In this document: piece by piece, positions 52,880-61,652 of the stretch
Position numbering within the stretch: the first letter of the stretch is position 1
How the letters are laid out: each line of letters starts with the position of its first letter
Origin: Vibrio splendidus
Lineage (GTDB): Bacteria > Pseudomonadota > Gammaproteobacteria > Enterobacterales > Vibrionaceae
Assembly (NCBI RefSeq): GCF_002873455.1
Contig: NZ_MCUN01000010.1
Span: 1-64,000, forward strand
Length of the DNA stretch: 64,000 nt
Direction: 5' to 3'
Notes under the pieces: generated by a model
The model's input: the letters and a program-made list of their open reading frames with translations, nothing else
What the model was told of the DNA's origin: nothing
Databases searched by the model: none
Made by a program: the position numbers and the translations under genes

Positions 52880-52937
52880 GGCTTGATTGGTTGATTATCT
52901 GGGTAAGACTTAGCCAACCAATCCAATGCCCAAAAGA

Positions 52938-52968
52938 TAAAGGAGCAGTCAATTCTGCTCCTTTTTCA
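52938..52968 (+). terminator. Terminator after the permease gene
   Basis: AAAGGAGCAG and CTGCTCCTTT form a stem with a TCAATT loop, followed by TTC. The rest of 52969-53198 holds no feature I can support. Confidence 0.85.
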
Positions 52969-53198
52969 TTTCTGAAAGTGACGTTAGTTAAAGCTTTAGC
53001 ATCGACTAACCTGACATTTTTCTCTGAAGCACTTCGGCTAAACGTTGAGTTAGACGCCGTGGAAGATCGAGCAGATCGTGATCATCTTCGCTCAATATCT
53101 ATGAAACTAAACAAAAAGAAACAGCATGAACTTGGCTGTGTCCGCACTTAGATTACGACTAATCCTATCAATAAGAACCTAACACCCTCAAAAATAGA

Positions 53199-53218
53199 AT
53201 ATCGAGATATTGCGATAT
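53199..53218. promoter_or_regulatory. ArsR-type operator before the regulator gene
   Basis: ATATCG-N8-CGATAT, perfect 6-bp arms. It lies about 50 bp before the regulator start and has the same arms and spacer length as the dyad at 53656-53675. Confidence 0.75.
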
Positions 53219-53269
53219 CTTATTTTTAAGGGTATATTCCATTCAAATCGAAAACGGTAGTCAAACACC

Positions 53270-53578
53270 ATGTCAGATATGAATGAAGTTCTAAAGTCGA
53301 TCAACAACCCTGTTCGCAGAGATATCCTTCACTGGTTAAAGTCGCCTCACGAGCACTTTAATCTTGAGAAACAACTCGTTGACACCGACGTTGAAGGGGT
53401 ATGTGTCAGCATTATCCAAGAGAAGAGTGGCTTGTCTCAGTCAACCGTTTCTTCTTACCTCTCTAACTTGCAACGCGCAAAGTTAGTGACTTCAAAACGC
53501 ATTGGCTCGTGGACTTACTACAAGCGTAATGATGAATATATTGAGAAGTTTTTAAAAGAACTGTCCGACTCTCTCTAA
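53270..53578 (+). CDS. ArsR-family transcriptional regulator
   Basis: A 102-residue winged-helix protein. It shows NEVLKSINNPVRRDILHWLKSP (helices 1-2), a short insert VDTDVEGVCVSIIQEKSG, the recognition helix LSQSTVSSYLSNLQRAKLVTS and wing KRIGSWTYYKRN. It has a single Cys (VCVSI), so a metal thiolate site like that of ArsR or SmtB is unlikely; a small organic or aldehyde signal is more plausible. It precedes and probably controls the aldehyde dehydrogenase and oxygenase genes, through the two identical dyads. Confidence 0.88.
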   Translation: MSDMNEVLKSINNPVRRDILHWLKSPHEHFNLEKQLVDTDVEGVCVSIIQEKSGLSQSTVSSYLSNLQRAKLVTSKRIGSWTYYKRNDEYIEKFLKELSDSL

Positions 53579-53655
53579 CGAGTCGAACCCAATTAAATAG
53601 GGTGCACAATGACACCCTATTATTTTTAACTATTTTTGTTTATTTGCGACTCATA

Positions 53656-53675
53656 ATATCGACATTTCTCGATAT
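53656..53675. promoter_or_regulatory. ArsR-type operator before the aldehyde dehydrogenase gene
   Basis: ATATCG-N8-CGATAT with perfect arms, the same architecture as at 53199-53218. It lies about 60 bp before the dehydrogenase start, overlapping a probable promoter. Confidence 0.75.
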
Positions 53676-53733
53676 CTAATTATTCAAGTGAGTAGCAAGT
53701 GAAGATACAAAACAATTACTGGAGCTAGTCAAC

Positions 53734-55074
53734 ATGAGCAAATCTATTCAATCTTTTGACCCAAGTAATGGAGAGTTACTTGGTGAGGTGAACTGCACCT
53801 CAGTAGACGAGGTAGCTCAAGCTATTAATCAATCAAAAACGGCACAAAATGCATGGCGAAAGCTCTCTATCAATGAACGTGTAAAAAGCATTGTTAACGC
53901 ATACCGACAACTTGACCAATATGCTGACTCCTTCTCTGAGTTACTTGCTCGAGAAATGGGCAAAGATATACGCCGGGCAACGGGTGAAGCAACGGGTGCC
54001 ATTTTTATGGGTCAGCATTATGCAGAAGAAGCTAAGCAGGCATTCAATACCCGTAACCTATCAGGTTCAACCGAACTTCAATATCGCCCTCTTGGTGTTG
54101 TTGGTGTGATCGCACCATGGAACTATCCTGTGATGATGGCAAACAACCTCATTGTGCCAGCACTGGTCGCGGGCAACAGCGTTATTTTAAAGCCCTCTGA
54201 AGAAACACCTCTTATCGCTCAAGCCTTTTTTGGTGAGCTGCAAAAACATCTACCCGACGATGTCTTGACCATTGTGCAAGGTGATGGTGAAACAGGTAAA
54301 GCTTTAGTCGAAGGTGATATTCAGATGATCGCCTTCACCGGTTCAAAAGCGACGGGGAAAGACATCATGAAGCGCGCTGCCAGCAAGGTAAAACGCCTTG
54401 TGATGGAATTGGGTGGTAAAGACCCAATGATCGTAATGCGCGATGCAAACCTAGAGCAAGCAGCACGGTTTGCCGTTGCTGGAAGCTTTGAAAACTCAGG
54501 ACAAATGTGTACCTCTATCGAACGTATCTATGTTGACGATCGTATCGCCGAGAAATTTGAACAACGTGTCACTGAAATTGCCAATATGTATCAGATTGGC
54601 CCATGGGATATGCCTAACGTAAACATAGGCCCAATCATTAATGCGAAACAGCATGGCAAGATTGTCGACCAACTGAAAGACGCACAGCAAAAAGGAGCAA
54701 CCTTTCTTTTCGGTAGTTCTGAGCAACCTGAGCGCTATATCCGACCTACCGTTATCACCGGAATGACGCCAGAAATGAAACTGGAAACAGAAGAGACATT
54801 CGGCCCGGTTGTCGCGATCAGTCGTTATTCTGACATCAACAATGCGATTGAACGAGCCAATGCCAGCGAATATGGCCTAGGAGCTGTGGTCTTTGGTAAC
54901 CAAGGGGCTAACAAGGTAGCTGACGAACTTGATGCTGGGATGGTTGGTATCAATCAAGGTCAAGGCGGTGGTGGAGATGCTCCATGGGTTGGCGCAAAGC
55001 AGAGCGGCCTTGGCTATCATGGTTCTGTTGACGGACACCGTCAGTTTGCACAAGTAAAAGTGGTTTCAAAATAG
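53734..55074 (+). CDS. NAD(P)-dependent aldehyde dehydrogenase
   Basis: A 446-residue aldehyde dehydrogenase. The oxyanion Asn is in VIAPWNYP (about 130), the general base Glu in VMELGGKDP (225) and the nucleophile Cys in FENSGQMCTS (259). KPSEETPL and FTGSKATGK bind the cofactor, and EETFGPVVAI closes the site. It is of the succinate-semialdehyde dehydrogenase-like group, but slightly short, and its substrate is not fixed. It is followed after 6 bp by a 2-oxoglutarate oxygenase gene, and the pair looks like a catabolic or detoxifying operon under the ArsR regulator. Confidence 0.92.
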   Translation: MSKSIQSFDPSNGELLGEVNCTSVDEVAQAINQSKTAQNAWRKLSINERVKSIVNAYRQLDQYADSFSELLAREMGKDIRRATGEATGAIFMGQHYAEEAKQAFNTRNLSGSTELQYRPLGVVGVIAPWNYPVMMANNLIVPALVAGNSVILKPSEETPLIAQAFFGELQKHLPDDVLTIVQGDGETGKALVEGDIQMIAFTGSKATGKDIMKRAASKVKRLVMELGGKDPMIVMRDANLEQAARFAVAGSFENSGQMCTSIERIYVDDRIAEKFEQRVTEIANMYQIGPWDMPNVNIGPIINAKQHGKIVDQLKDAQQKGATFLFGSSEQPERYIRPTVITGMTPEMKLETEETFGPVVAISRYSDINNAIERANASEYGLGAVVFGNQGANKVADELDAGMVGINQGQGGGGDAPWVGAKQSGLGYHGSVDGHRQFAQVKVVSK

Positions 55075-55080
55075 GGATTC

Positions 55081-55863
55081 ATGATGAGTAATAAAGATAA
55101 CTTCTATGTCGTTCGACGAGAATCAGGCACTCAACGCAGTGACCTTCCCGTTTGGGCACCAAAGTCTGTAAATCCATTTGCACTTGATGAAAATTCGAAT
55201 ACGACATCACGAACTGAAGTCGCTAATGTTCCCGGTGCGTTCCAGTTGCGAGATGTACTGCTCCCTGAAGAAGTTCAGCGTATCTTGGATGAAGCCAACC
55301 AGCTTGGATTTACGGAAGATGCTGCTGTTTCTTTACCGAGAGAAGTTCGTCACAATCAGAATCTCAACTTGATCGCAGATACTGAAACTCTCGACGTTAT
55401 TTGGAAGCGTTGCCGAGATCATTTCGTTGATAAGTACGACCACTTTGCTGGTGTGAAACCTCTGGGTATTAACGGTCGTTTTCGCTTTTATCGTTACGAT
55501 GAAGGGGATTTCTTTAAGATGCACACCGATGGGTCGTGGCCTGGTAGTCAGGTTATCGATGGAGAATTGGTCGATGATTCATTTGGCGATCGCTGGAGCA
55601 TGTACACCTTCTTAATTCTATTAAGTGATGACTTTGTCGGTGGCGAAACTCAATTTATGGTTAACCGTAATGACCCGAGTAAGCCCGCTCGTCGTCAAGG
55701 GCATCATCAGGAGAATGCGCATATAGAATCGGTTAGAACACCAAGTGGTAGTGTTCTGTGTTTTCCTCACGGTACTCACCCTGCACATTGCATACACGGT
55801 TCTGCGCCGATACTGTCTGGAACCAAGTACATTATTCGTACTGATGTGTTGTTTGAGCTTTAG
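55081..55863 (+). CDS. 2-oxoglutarate/Fe(II)-dependent dioxygenase (prolyl 4-hydroxylase-like)
   Basis: A 260-residue oxygenase of the P4H superfamily. The double-stranded beta-helix starts after about residue 45. Iron ligands are His and Asp in FFKMHTDGSWPG and a distal His in PHGTHPAHCIHGSAP, and the 2-oxoglutarate-binding basic residue follows in SGTKYIIRTDVLF. LNLIADTETLDVIWKR and YDEGDFF are typical of the family. It shares an operon with the aldehyde dehydrogenase, so it may hydroxylate a substrate whose product becomes an aldehyde. The substrate is unknown. Soluble and cytoplasmic. Confidence 0.88.
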   Translation: MMSNKDNFYVVRRESGTQRSDLPVWAPKSVNPFALDENSNTTSRTEVANVPGAFQLRDVLLPEEVQRILDEANQLGFTEDAAVSLPREVRHNQNLNLIADTETLDVIWKRCRDHFVDKYDHFAGVKPLGINGRFRFYRYDEGDFFKMHTDGSWPGSQVIDGELVDDSFGDRWSMYTFLILLSDDFVGGETQFMVNRNDPSKPARRQGHHQENAHIESVRTPSGSVLCFPHGTHPAHCIHGSAPILSGTKYIIRTDVLFEL

Positions 55864-55912
55864 CTTGCTGTCTTCATAAACTATTGTATTGGTAACTTTA
55901 TCTCTTCCAAAA

Positions 55913-55941
55913 AAATGTCCCGCACTAGGCGGGACATTTCG
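55913..55941 (+). terminator. Terminator after the oxygenase gene
   Basis: AAATGTCCCGC and GCGGGACATTT form an 11-bp stem with a short loop and A/T flanks. Confidence 0.88.
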
Positions 55942-55951
55942 TTAAATTCAT

Positions 55952-55984
55952 TATTTATCTTATATTCGTCATATAAGATAAATA
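55952..55984. repeat. A/T-rich 14-bp perfect inverted repeat
   Basis: TATTTATCTTATAT pairs with ATATAAGATAAATA around TCGTC, without a typical T run. It lies 32 bp beyond the stop of the chemoreceptor gene on the minus strand and may be a weak terminator or a regulatory dyad. Confidence 0.7.
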
Positions 55985-56016
55985 GCTCTTAACTTTTAAC
56001 ACTTAACTCGGAAAGG

Positions 56017-57996
56017 TTAACTCTTAAACGTATTCGAGAGCTCTTTCAGTGATGTTGCCAATTCCGCTTGTTCTTTGGCTGTAGCTGCAATTTGAGTCGC
56101 GCCTGTCGTCGATTCAGTCGACTTTTGCTCTACCGCAACCACGTTCTGAGCAATGTCTTGTGTCACTACCGCTTGCTCTTCTGTTGCCGTTGCAATCTGC
56201 TCTGTCATGCTGAATATCTCGCTGATTGCAGTCGAAATACTTTGAAGCGTATTCTCTACATCTTTTGAATCTTCCACCGCTTTCGATGACATCGTCTTGC
56301 TGTTATCAATGACATTGAATGCCGTTTGAACATCAGATTGCAATGAGCTGATAAAACCTTCGATCTCTAAAGTAGACTCTTGAGTACGCTGAGCCAAAGT
56401 ACGAACTTCATCAGCAACCACAGCAAAACCGCGACCTTGTTCACCCGCACGTGCTGCTTCAATCGCCGCGTTTAGTGCCAACAAGTTTGTTTGGTCGGCC
56501 ACAGACTTAATCACATCAATCACACTGTTAATATTATTGCTGCTTTCGTGTAGATGGGTAATTTTCTCAGCTAAACCATTGATCTCAGAGGCTAAGATTT
56601 CAATCGATTGGTAGGAGTGTTGAACCGTACTCAAGCCCTCTTGTGACTGTTGATCCACCATTTTCGCTGACGTTGCCGTTTGCTGTGTTTTAGCTGCAAC
56701 TTCATTCACCGTTGCCGATAACTCTTCTGTCGCCGTTGCAATCAAACCGATTTGATCTTGCTGCTCAACCAAGGTATTAGAGTTGTATTGGCATGTTTGC
56801 GCCGTCTCTTCTGCTGCAGAAGCGAGTGTCAGGCTAGATTGAGACAAGCTATCAATAACTTGAGAGAACTTCTCTAACGTTGCATTCAGCGACGAAGAGA
56901 TTTGACCCAGTTCACTGTCGCCTAGATATCGAGCGCGAACGGTTAGGTCGTTGTCATCACGGACCTTAGAAAGCATTTGCGTTAGATCTTTAACTCGAGT
57001 CGTTAGGTCAGTAATAGTTTTAAAGCTGACGAAGGTTGCAAATAAAGTAATCACAACAAACATCGTGATACTAGCCATCATTGCAGAACGGGCATCTGTC
57101 GCTTTTTGTTCAGTGAGTGCGATAAGTGATTCTGCTACCTGATTCTCTGTCTTTTTCAACTGGACAATGCGCGCCGTTGACTGCGCAAACCAATACACAG
57201 GATCAACATCAAAACCACTCATTTTCGATTCTGCTAATTGGCGAAGCTTTTCAACTTCGGCAACAGACCGATCATTCAATTGCTGCTCAAAGAAACGTAC
57301 GTTCTCTGGTTCACTTAGCACTTTAAAGTTAGAGAAATACGTATTTTGCTCCGTCACTAATGAGATGAATTTAACCAGCATACCGGGGCCAAATTCATTT
57401 TTTGAGAACGTATTGTTTAGCACTGCGCGTTCAATACCTGCACGCTCTTTACCTTGAAGGAAGTTATAATAAGCGATGGTTTCAGTAGTAATCGTCGAGT
57501 CTGAACTCAGTTCCGCAATCAAAGCCGATACACTCAGTAACTTTGCATTGAGCTGAGTGTAGTAACCTAAAGCCTCAGAAAGCGGGATAGATTGAGAATC
57601 TACTCGGTTACGAATAGAAGTGATCTGATTGAGGCTTCTGCTGATTTCGGTATTCAACTTGGTGATTTGTGGTAGTTCAATACTCTCAGACTGCCAGTAT
57701 TCGTTTCTCTGATCACGTCTATTATCCGCGTTAGTTCTTTGTGAACGCAGTTCACTTACAAACTTAGTGCCCTGTGAACCGATAAAACCAGCCGTCATTC
57801 CACGTTCTTTTTGTAGCTCATGTACCAGTTCGCTGTACACAACCGACAAACGCGTGAGTTGGTTTAATGATGACATTTCATTGGTGGTCTCTACGCCTTT
57901 TGAAATCGCAGAAACACTAAGCCATAGAAAGCCTAAGATAGGCAAAATAAGCAAAGCAATAATTTTTTGCTTAAAAGACATATCGGATAATTTCAT
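56017..57996 (-). CDS. Methyl-accepting chemotaxis protein with NIT sensor domain
   Basis: A 659-residue chemoreceptor. TM1 is about residues 11-30. A periplasmic nitrate/nitrite-sensing (NIT) four-helix bundle spans about 40-300, with its signature [20 protein letters not shown]2 lies about 305-325. HAMP and the signalling domain follow, with the tip [37 protein letters not shown]. It probably mediates taxis to nitrate, nitrite or a similar anion, but NIT ligands are rarely proven. AGGG lies 8 nt before the ATG. Monocistronic. Confidence 0.93.
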   Translation of the reverse strand: MKLSDMSFKQKIIALLILPILGFLWLSVSAISKGVETTNEMSSLNQLTRLSVVYSELVHELQKERGMTAGFIGSQGTKFVSELRSQRTNADNRRDQRNEYWQSESIELPQITKLNTEISRSLNQITSIRNRVDSQSIPLSEALGYYTQLNAKLLSVSALIAELSSDSTITTETIAYYNFLQGKERAGIERAVLNNTFSKNEFGPGMLVKFISLVTEQNTYFSNFKVLSEPENVRFFEQQLNDRSVAEVEKLRQLAESKMSGFDVDPVYWFAQSTARIVQLKKTENQVAESLIALTEQKATDARSAMMASITMFVVITLFATFVSFKTITDLTTRVKDLTQMLSKVRDDNDLTVRARYLGDSELGQISSSLNATLEKFSQVIDSLSQSSLTLASAAEETAQTCQYNSNTLVEQQDQIGLIATATEELSATVNEVAAKTQQTATSAKMVDQQSQEGLSTVQHSYQSIEILASEINGLAEKITHLHESSNNINSVIDVIKSVADQTNLLALNAAIEAARAGEQGRGFAVVADEVRTLAQRTQESTLEIEGFISSLQSDVQTAFNVIDNSKTMSSKAVEDSKDVENTLQSISTAISEIFSMTEQIATATEEQAVVTQDIAQNVVAVEQKSTESTTGATQIAATAKEQAELATSLKELSNTFKS

Positions 57997-58398
57997 TTTT
58001 TTTCCCTAGCTGCTAACAAATCTCAATCTGTCACGTAATTAGACACACTTCTAAACCGGTATGCCCTTGTTGAGATCATATAATTATTCAGTTTTAACAA
58101 TTACCGTTCTATATCGACGGCGACCGATAAAACTAACACTTAACCTTATAAAACTCATTGATTTGTTTATAAAACTGTTAGCTATGCAACCTTAGTAGCC
58201 ATGCAAATGCGTGTAACAGCATTTTCTTGACGTGGTGACTAAAAATTGACAGCTTATGCATAACCATAAAGAGGTAGAGAAATGCTCGTTGTATAATTCT
58301 TACCAAGCTATGCACTCGCGGTCATCTATATATCCAACATCAAATATGTATAATGCCGAGCTCGTAAAATTAACGTAGATGCATAATTAGAGGCTTTT
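57997..58398. other. Gene-free promoter interval
   Basis: About 400 bp holding the chemoreceptor promoter on one side and the zinc-ribbon gene promoter on the other. I see no coding frame on either strand, no repeat and no clear operator. Confidence 0.45.
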
Positions 58399-58572
58399 AT
58401 GGATTGTCCTGCTTGCGAAGAAAATATTGGATGGGAATGGGTAGAAGAGGCAGCAATTGAACCCAACGAAGAATTCAACTGCCCAGAATGCGATGAAACT
58501 TTAATGTATACCATTGATGAAGGCACCTATTACGGCGCGCAACATAAAACGGTAGAAGTTGTTGATAGCTAA
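58399..58572 (+). CDS. Small zinc-ribbon protein
   Basis: A 57-residue acidic protein, MDCPACEENIGWEWVEEA and on, with two CxxC knuckles (CPAC, CPEC) 27 residues apart, a zinc-ribbon. GAGG lies 5 nt before the ATG. Too small for most callers and without a named family that I recognise. It may be an RNA polymerase- or nucleic-acid-associated ribbon. It stops 2 bp before the stop of the converging SDR gene. Confidence 0.8.
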   Translation: MDCPACEENIGWEWVEEAAIEPNEEFNCPECDETLMYTIDEGTYYGAQHKTVEVVDS

Positions 58573-58574
58573 CG

Positions 58575-59444
58575 TTAGCTAGACTCATCATTAAGCCGAG
58601 AGAAATGCGCATTCAAATGATGAGTCCCCACGCAAGGTGCAATGGCATCCTCTGCCATTGCACTCAAAAAAAACTCTATCGGCCCAACCCTACTTTCAGG
58701 AAGTCGTCTTACTACTATCAAAGCCAACTTTCTCATCCAATCGGGAATATAGGTAATTCTCGCCGTCTTACCTTGTGAATAAAAAGCTAACTGTGCAATT
58801 TGCGTGGCACTGTACACATCGGGGCCACCCACATCCAACTCGGTTTCAGTATTGGGCAGCGATGCCAAGATAAAATCGGCTAAGTCCCTACCATGAATCG
58901 GATTCACACGGACGTCACCGGAACCAAATAGGTAAACTCGTCCCGACTGAGCCATATTGTAAAATTCATCAATATCTGCAAAAAAGCCATTGGGACGAAT
59001 CACACAAGGCGTTAGTTGTTCTGAGTTCAATAAGCGATGTGCAAAACGTTCCTTAGCCTCGAGTAAGCGAACATTTATAATCGCATCTGCCTTAAAAGCA
59101 GACACATAGACAAACTTTTTAACACCTGCTTGTTCAGCTTCTTCCAACAAGTTTAGATTGGCTTGATAATCCACATCCATGTAACTTAAACCCTCTTTCT
59201 GGCGAGTAATACCAATGCAAGAGATAACGATATCAATACCATCACAGCAGCCTTGTAAGCTTGCAGCATCCGTGACTTGCACGGTTTTGATCTGAGCTCC
59301 TGTTAAGCCAAGATCTTTCAACTTTTCAGGCGCACGAGCCAAAGCTTGGAAATCAAAATCAAAAGCTTGCAGGGATTCGATAAGGTGACGTCCCAAATAT
59401 CCCGTCGCACCTGCTACAAGAACTCGACTCTTAAAATCATTCAT
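58575..59444 (-). CDS. NmrA-like NAD(P)-binding protein
   Basis: A 289-residue atypical SDR/NmrA-like protein. It has VLVAGATGYLGRHLIESL at the N-terminus, DIVISCIGITRQKEG, FVYVSAFKADAIINVRLLEAKERF with a YVSAF strand instead of a classical YxxxK, and VNPIHGRDLADFILA. The C-terminus is rich in hydrophobic residues and may contact the membrane. Its start overlaps the stop of the upstream membrane-protein gene (ATGA), so the two are translationally coupled. Together they face a TetR regulator. Confidence 0.85.
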   Translation of the reverse strand: MNDFKSRVLVAGATGYLGRHLIESLQAFDFDFQALARAPEKLKDLGLTGAQIKTVQVTDAASLQGCCDGIDIVISCIGITRQKEGLSYMDVDYQANLNLLEEAEQAGVKKFVYVSAFKADAIINVRLLEAKERFAHRLLNSEQLTPCVIRPNGFFADIDEFYNMAQSGRVYLFGSGDVRVNPIHGRDLADFILASLPNTETELDVGGPDVYSATQIAQLAFYSQGKTARITYIPDWMRKLALIVVRRLPESRVGPIEFFLSAMAEDAIAPCVGTHHLNAHFSRLNDESS

Positions 59445-60043
59445 TTGATCACCTCATTTTCCGGACGGTAAGGTTCTTCTCGTAGAATATGGCTGACTAA
59501 CAACTTCAGATAAAACACAGGTAAGAACCACTCTAAGCCAATAGATGATTCCACGATATAAAGCGATAAAATTAAGCTCAGAGTATACAGAATAAGGGCA
59601 ACAGGCCGCTGAAGGTAAAGCTCAGTTTTAAGTACAAGCGCACACGCTAACATCATGTAACCACCGGTCACCGCTACCCACGTCAGGTCCCAATCCAAGA
59701 ACAACCAACTGAATACTGTGAGCTGAACAAAGTGAATAGCAATGAAGGTCATGTGCTGCTTGAAACCTTCACCTTCTCGATGATAAAAACGTTTCGCGCT
59801 GGATGTGGCGTTAGTTATCACCCCACCCAACAAATCGATGGTTAAAAGAACTGCTGCTAAGTATTGTCCCCAAGACCAACCTAACTCAGCAAGGCTAGCG
59901 TAAGTCGCGATAAATGCACCCGCGATTAACGGAATATACAACTGCATGTTCTTCTCAGCTTTCGTTGCTCCGGGGCCGATAAACTTATCAAAACCACCTA
60001 AAAAGCCTTCTCTGAACGGCGGTAAATTCCAGTCAATTCTCAT
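59441..60043 (-). CDS. Polytopic membrane protein of unknown function
   Basis: A 200-residue membrane protein with about five transmembrane helices and a soluble N-terminal 35 residues (MRIDWNLPPFREGFLGG). The helices start at about residue 45. A region ITNATSSAKRFYHREGEGFKQH joins helices 2 and 3. The C-terminus is short and charged. I do not recognise a family. The ATG at 60043 has GAGG 5 nt upstream and is preferred to one at 60058. It is the first gene of an operon with the NmrA-like protein. Confidence 0.75.
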   Translation of the reverse strand: MRIDWNLPPFREGFLGGFDKFIGPGATKAEKNMQLYIPLIAGAFIATYASLAELGWSWGQYLAAVLLTIDLLGGVITNATSSAKRFYHREGEGFKQHMTFIAIHFVQLTVFSWLFLDWDLTWVAVTGGYMMLACALVLKTELYLQRPVALILYTLSLILSLYIVESSIGLEWFLPVFYLKLLVSHILREEPYRPENEVIK

Positions 60044-60177
60044 TTTTACCTCGAACATGTATCGTTTGATTTTTATTTAGGACACCTGGTCTTTTTAACA
60101 TAGGCCGTAGCTTGAATGCTGTAAAGATTTATTTTGACCATTTGGACTAATTAAAACTAAAATGACACTGGTCAGTC

Positions 60178-60237
60178 GAAGTCTTGTTCTTATACTTATA
60201 CTTATATCAATATTTAGAAGAACAAGAATAAGACTTC
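60178..60237. promoter_or_regulatory. Long inverted repeat between the membrane-protein operon and TetR gene
   Basis: GAAGTCTTGTTCTT (60178-60191) and AAGAATAAGACTTC (60224-60237) match as inverted repeats in 13 of 14 positions, 32 nt apart. It lies 25 bp before the TetR start and is the likely operator for that regulator and the divergent operon. Confidence 0.65.
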
Positions 60238-60261
60238 ATTTAACTAATAGTGAGAGTGTTC

Positions 60262-60810
60262 ATGCCAAAGATCGTAGACCACGACAAAAGACGCGAAGAA
60301 ATCGCATTAAAAGCTGCAGGCGTATTTTTGGAGTTTGGTTATAAAGAATTAGGGATGAGACAGTTGTGTTCACACCTCAACATGAGCAAGAGTGCGGTTT
60401 ATCACTACTACAAAAGTAAAGACGAACTGTTTAAGGCGGCTACAGAAGCTATTGTTCGACACGATAGCGGAAACCTCGCCGAATTGCCTCTAGCTGCGAA
60501 CGCCACAACCAAGCAAAAAATTGAAAACTTCATTTATATCTTTCAAGCGATAGAATCACGCCACTTTCAAGAAATGAAACTGGTCTTCGATTACATTGAT
60601 GTGATTGGCCAAGACGCTGTTGCCCAAGATGCAAGTATCGAGATCGCTAACACCAAGTATCAACAACTTATCGCCCAGTACATAGATAAAGAGAGTGCAT
60701 TGGAGTTGTATAGCATCCTTATCGGCCTGCTAACCCATCAAACTCTATGTGGTGGAAAACTAGAAATTAATTATATCCGTTCTGTAGTTAGCAAGTACTT
60801 GAACAAGTAG
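60262..60810 (+). CDS. TetR-family transcriptional regulator
   Basis: A 182-residue TetR regulator. HTH reads EIALKAAGVFLEFGYKELGMRQLCSHLNMSKSAVYHYYKSKDELF (about residues 12-55). The ligand domain is helical with little conservation. The ATG at 60262 is preferred over an upstream GTG. It is divergent from the NmrA/membrane protein operon, with a long inverted repeat between, so these are probable targets. Confidence 0.9.
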   Translation: MPKIVDHDKRREEIALKAAGVFLEFGYKELGMRQLCSHLNMSKSAVYHYYKSKDELFKAATEAIVRHDSGNLAELPLAANATTKQKIENFIYIFQAIESRHFQEMKLVFDYIDVIGQDAVAQDASIEIANTKYQQLIAQYIDKESALELYSILIGLLTHQTLCGGKLEINYIRSVVSKYLNK

Positions 60811-60892
60811 GAAGATTGTCAAAGACTTAGTTGTTTAAAGCGACTCAAGTGAAGCAGATTCAAATGATGCATCATCAATCCCCCCTTTACTA

Positions 60893-60904
60893 GAACGAAC
60901 GTTC
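60893..60904. promoter_or_regulatory. TetR-type operator before the second TetR gene
   Basis: GAACGAACGTTC has 5-bp dyad arms and resembles the paired GAACGATCGTTC sites at 51328-51363. A half-site ATGTTC follows near 60924. It stands 46 bp before the TetR start, consistent with autoregulation. Confidence 0.65.
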
Positions 60905-60949
60905 AGCATAAAATATTGAGTATATGTTCAGTTTAATGAAGTAGATGTT

Positions 60950-61534
60950 ATGGCTAAAACGGCAAAGTTCGATAGACAAGATGTAGTAGATAAAGCAACT
61001 AACCTGTATTGGGAAAAAGGCTTTCACGCAACGTCTATGCGTAACCTGCAGGACGTTATTGATATGCGTCCGGGAAGCATCTACGCGACGTTTGGCAGCA
61101 AAGAAGGCTTGTTTAAAGAGACATTGGCTCGCTATACCGAACTTGGCATCCAGAATCTGAACCGATTTCGAAGTGAAACTGAATCGCCAATCGAAGCGCT
61201 CGAAAACTTCGTAAAACGCGCCGTTGTCGAATCAAAACAAAGTTCGCCAAATGGCATGTGTATGCTGGCAAAAACGGTCGGAGAACTGACTAATGAGCAC
61301 GCTGAATTATTAGAAGAAGCGAAGAAGTCACTGAAGGTAATGGAAGGTGAATTCACTAAGCTGATTACAGAAGCGCAAGAGCTTGGTGAAATCAGCAAAG
61401 AACGCGAACCCGCTCAACTTGCTCGTCATGTTCAGGTTCAAATCGCAGGCCTGCGTACCTATGCAAAAACGTGTGACGATATCGAATTGCTGAACTCTAT
61501 GGTCGAAGACGTATTTAAGTACCACCCTTTCTAG
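60950..61534 (+). CDS. TetR-family transcriptional regulator
   Basis: A 194-residue TetR repressor. HTH is VVDKATNLYWEKGFHATSMRNLQDVIDMRPGSIYATFGSKEGLFKETL near the N-terminus (about residues 10-57), followed by a helical effector domain with two Cys (MCMLAKT, KTCDD). Proteins of this kind often sense electrophiles or hydroxy-aldehydes. The dyad before it matches the operators upstream of the carboxymuconolactone-decarboxylase gene 9.5 kb away, which is therefore a candidate target. Confidence 0.9.
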   Translation: MAKTAKFDRQDVVDKATNLYWEKGFHATSMRNLQDVIDMRPGSIYATFGSKEGLFKETLARYTELGIQNLNRFRSETESPIEALENFVKRAVVESKQSSPNGMCMLAKTVGELTNEHAELLEEAKKSLKVMEGEFTKLITEAQELGEISKEREPAQLARHVQVQIAGLRTYAKTCDDIELLNSMVEDVFKYHPF

Positions 61535-61568
61535 AGTCTACCTTACGTATTAAAAGCCATACAAAAAG

Positions 61569-61611
61569 GCTCCACTTTTACCTTAACAGGTCTAGAGTGG
61601 AGTTTTTTTAG
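61569..61611. terminator. Terminator between TetR gene and PTS gene
   Basis: CTCCACT and AGTGGAG form a stem across a 19-nt loop, with T runs after and A runs before. Confidence 0.75.
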
Positions 61612-61652
61612 TTTATCGCCAACAAACCCAACTGATTAAGCAATTGATTAAA

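Noticed and set aside
53006..53095. 29-codon minus-strand frame (SEDDHDLLDLPRRLTQRLAE)
   Set aside because: It looks protein-like but has only a TTG start, no ribosome-binding site and no family I recognise; possible relic only.
52864..53151. 95-residue ORF after the aromatic permease
   Set aside because: It runs through the permease terminator and has no recognisable features.
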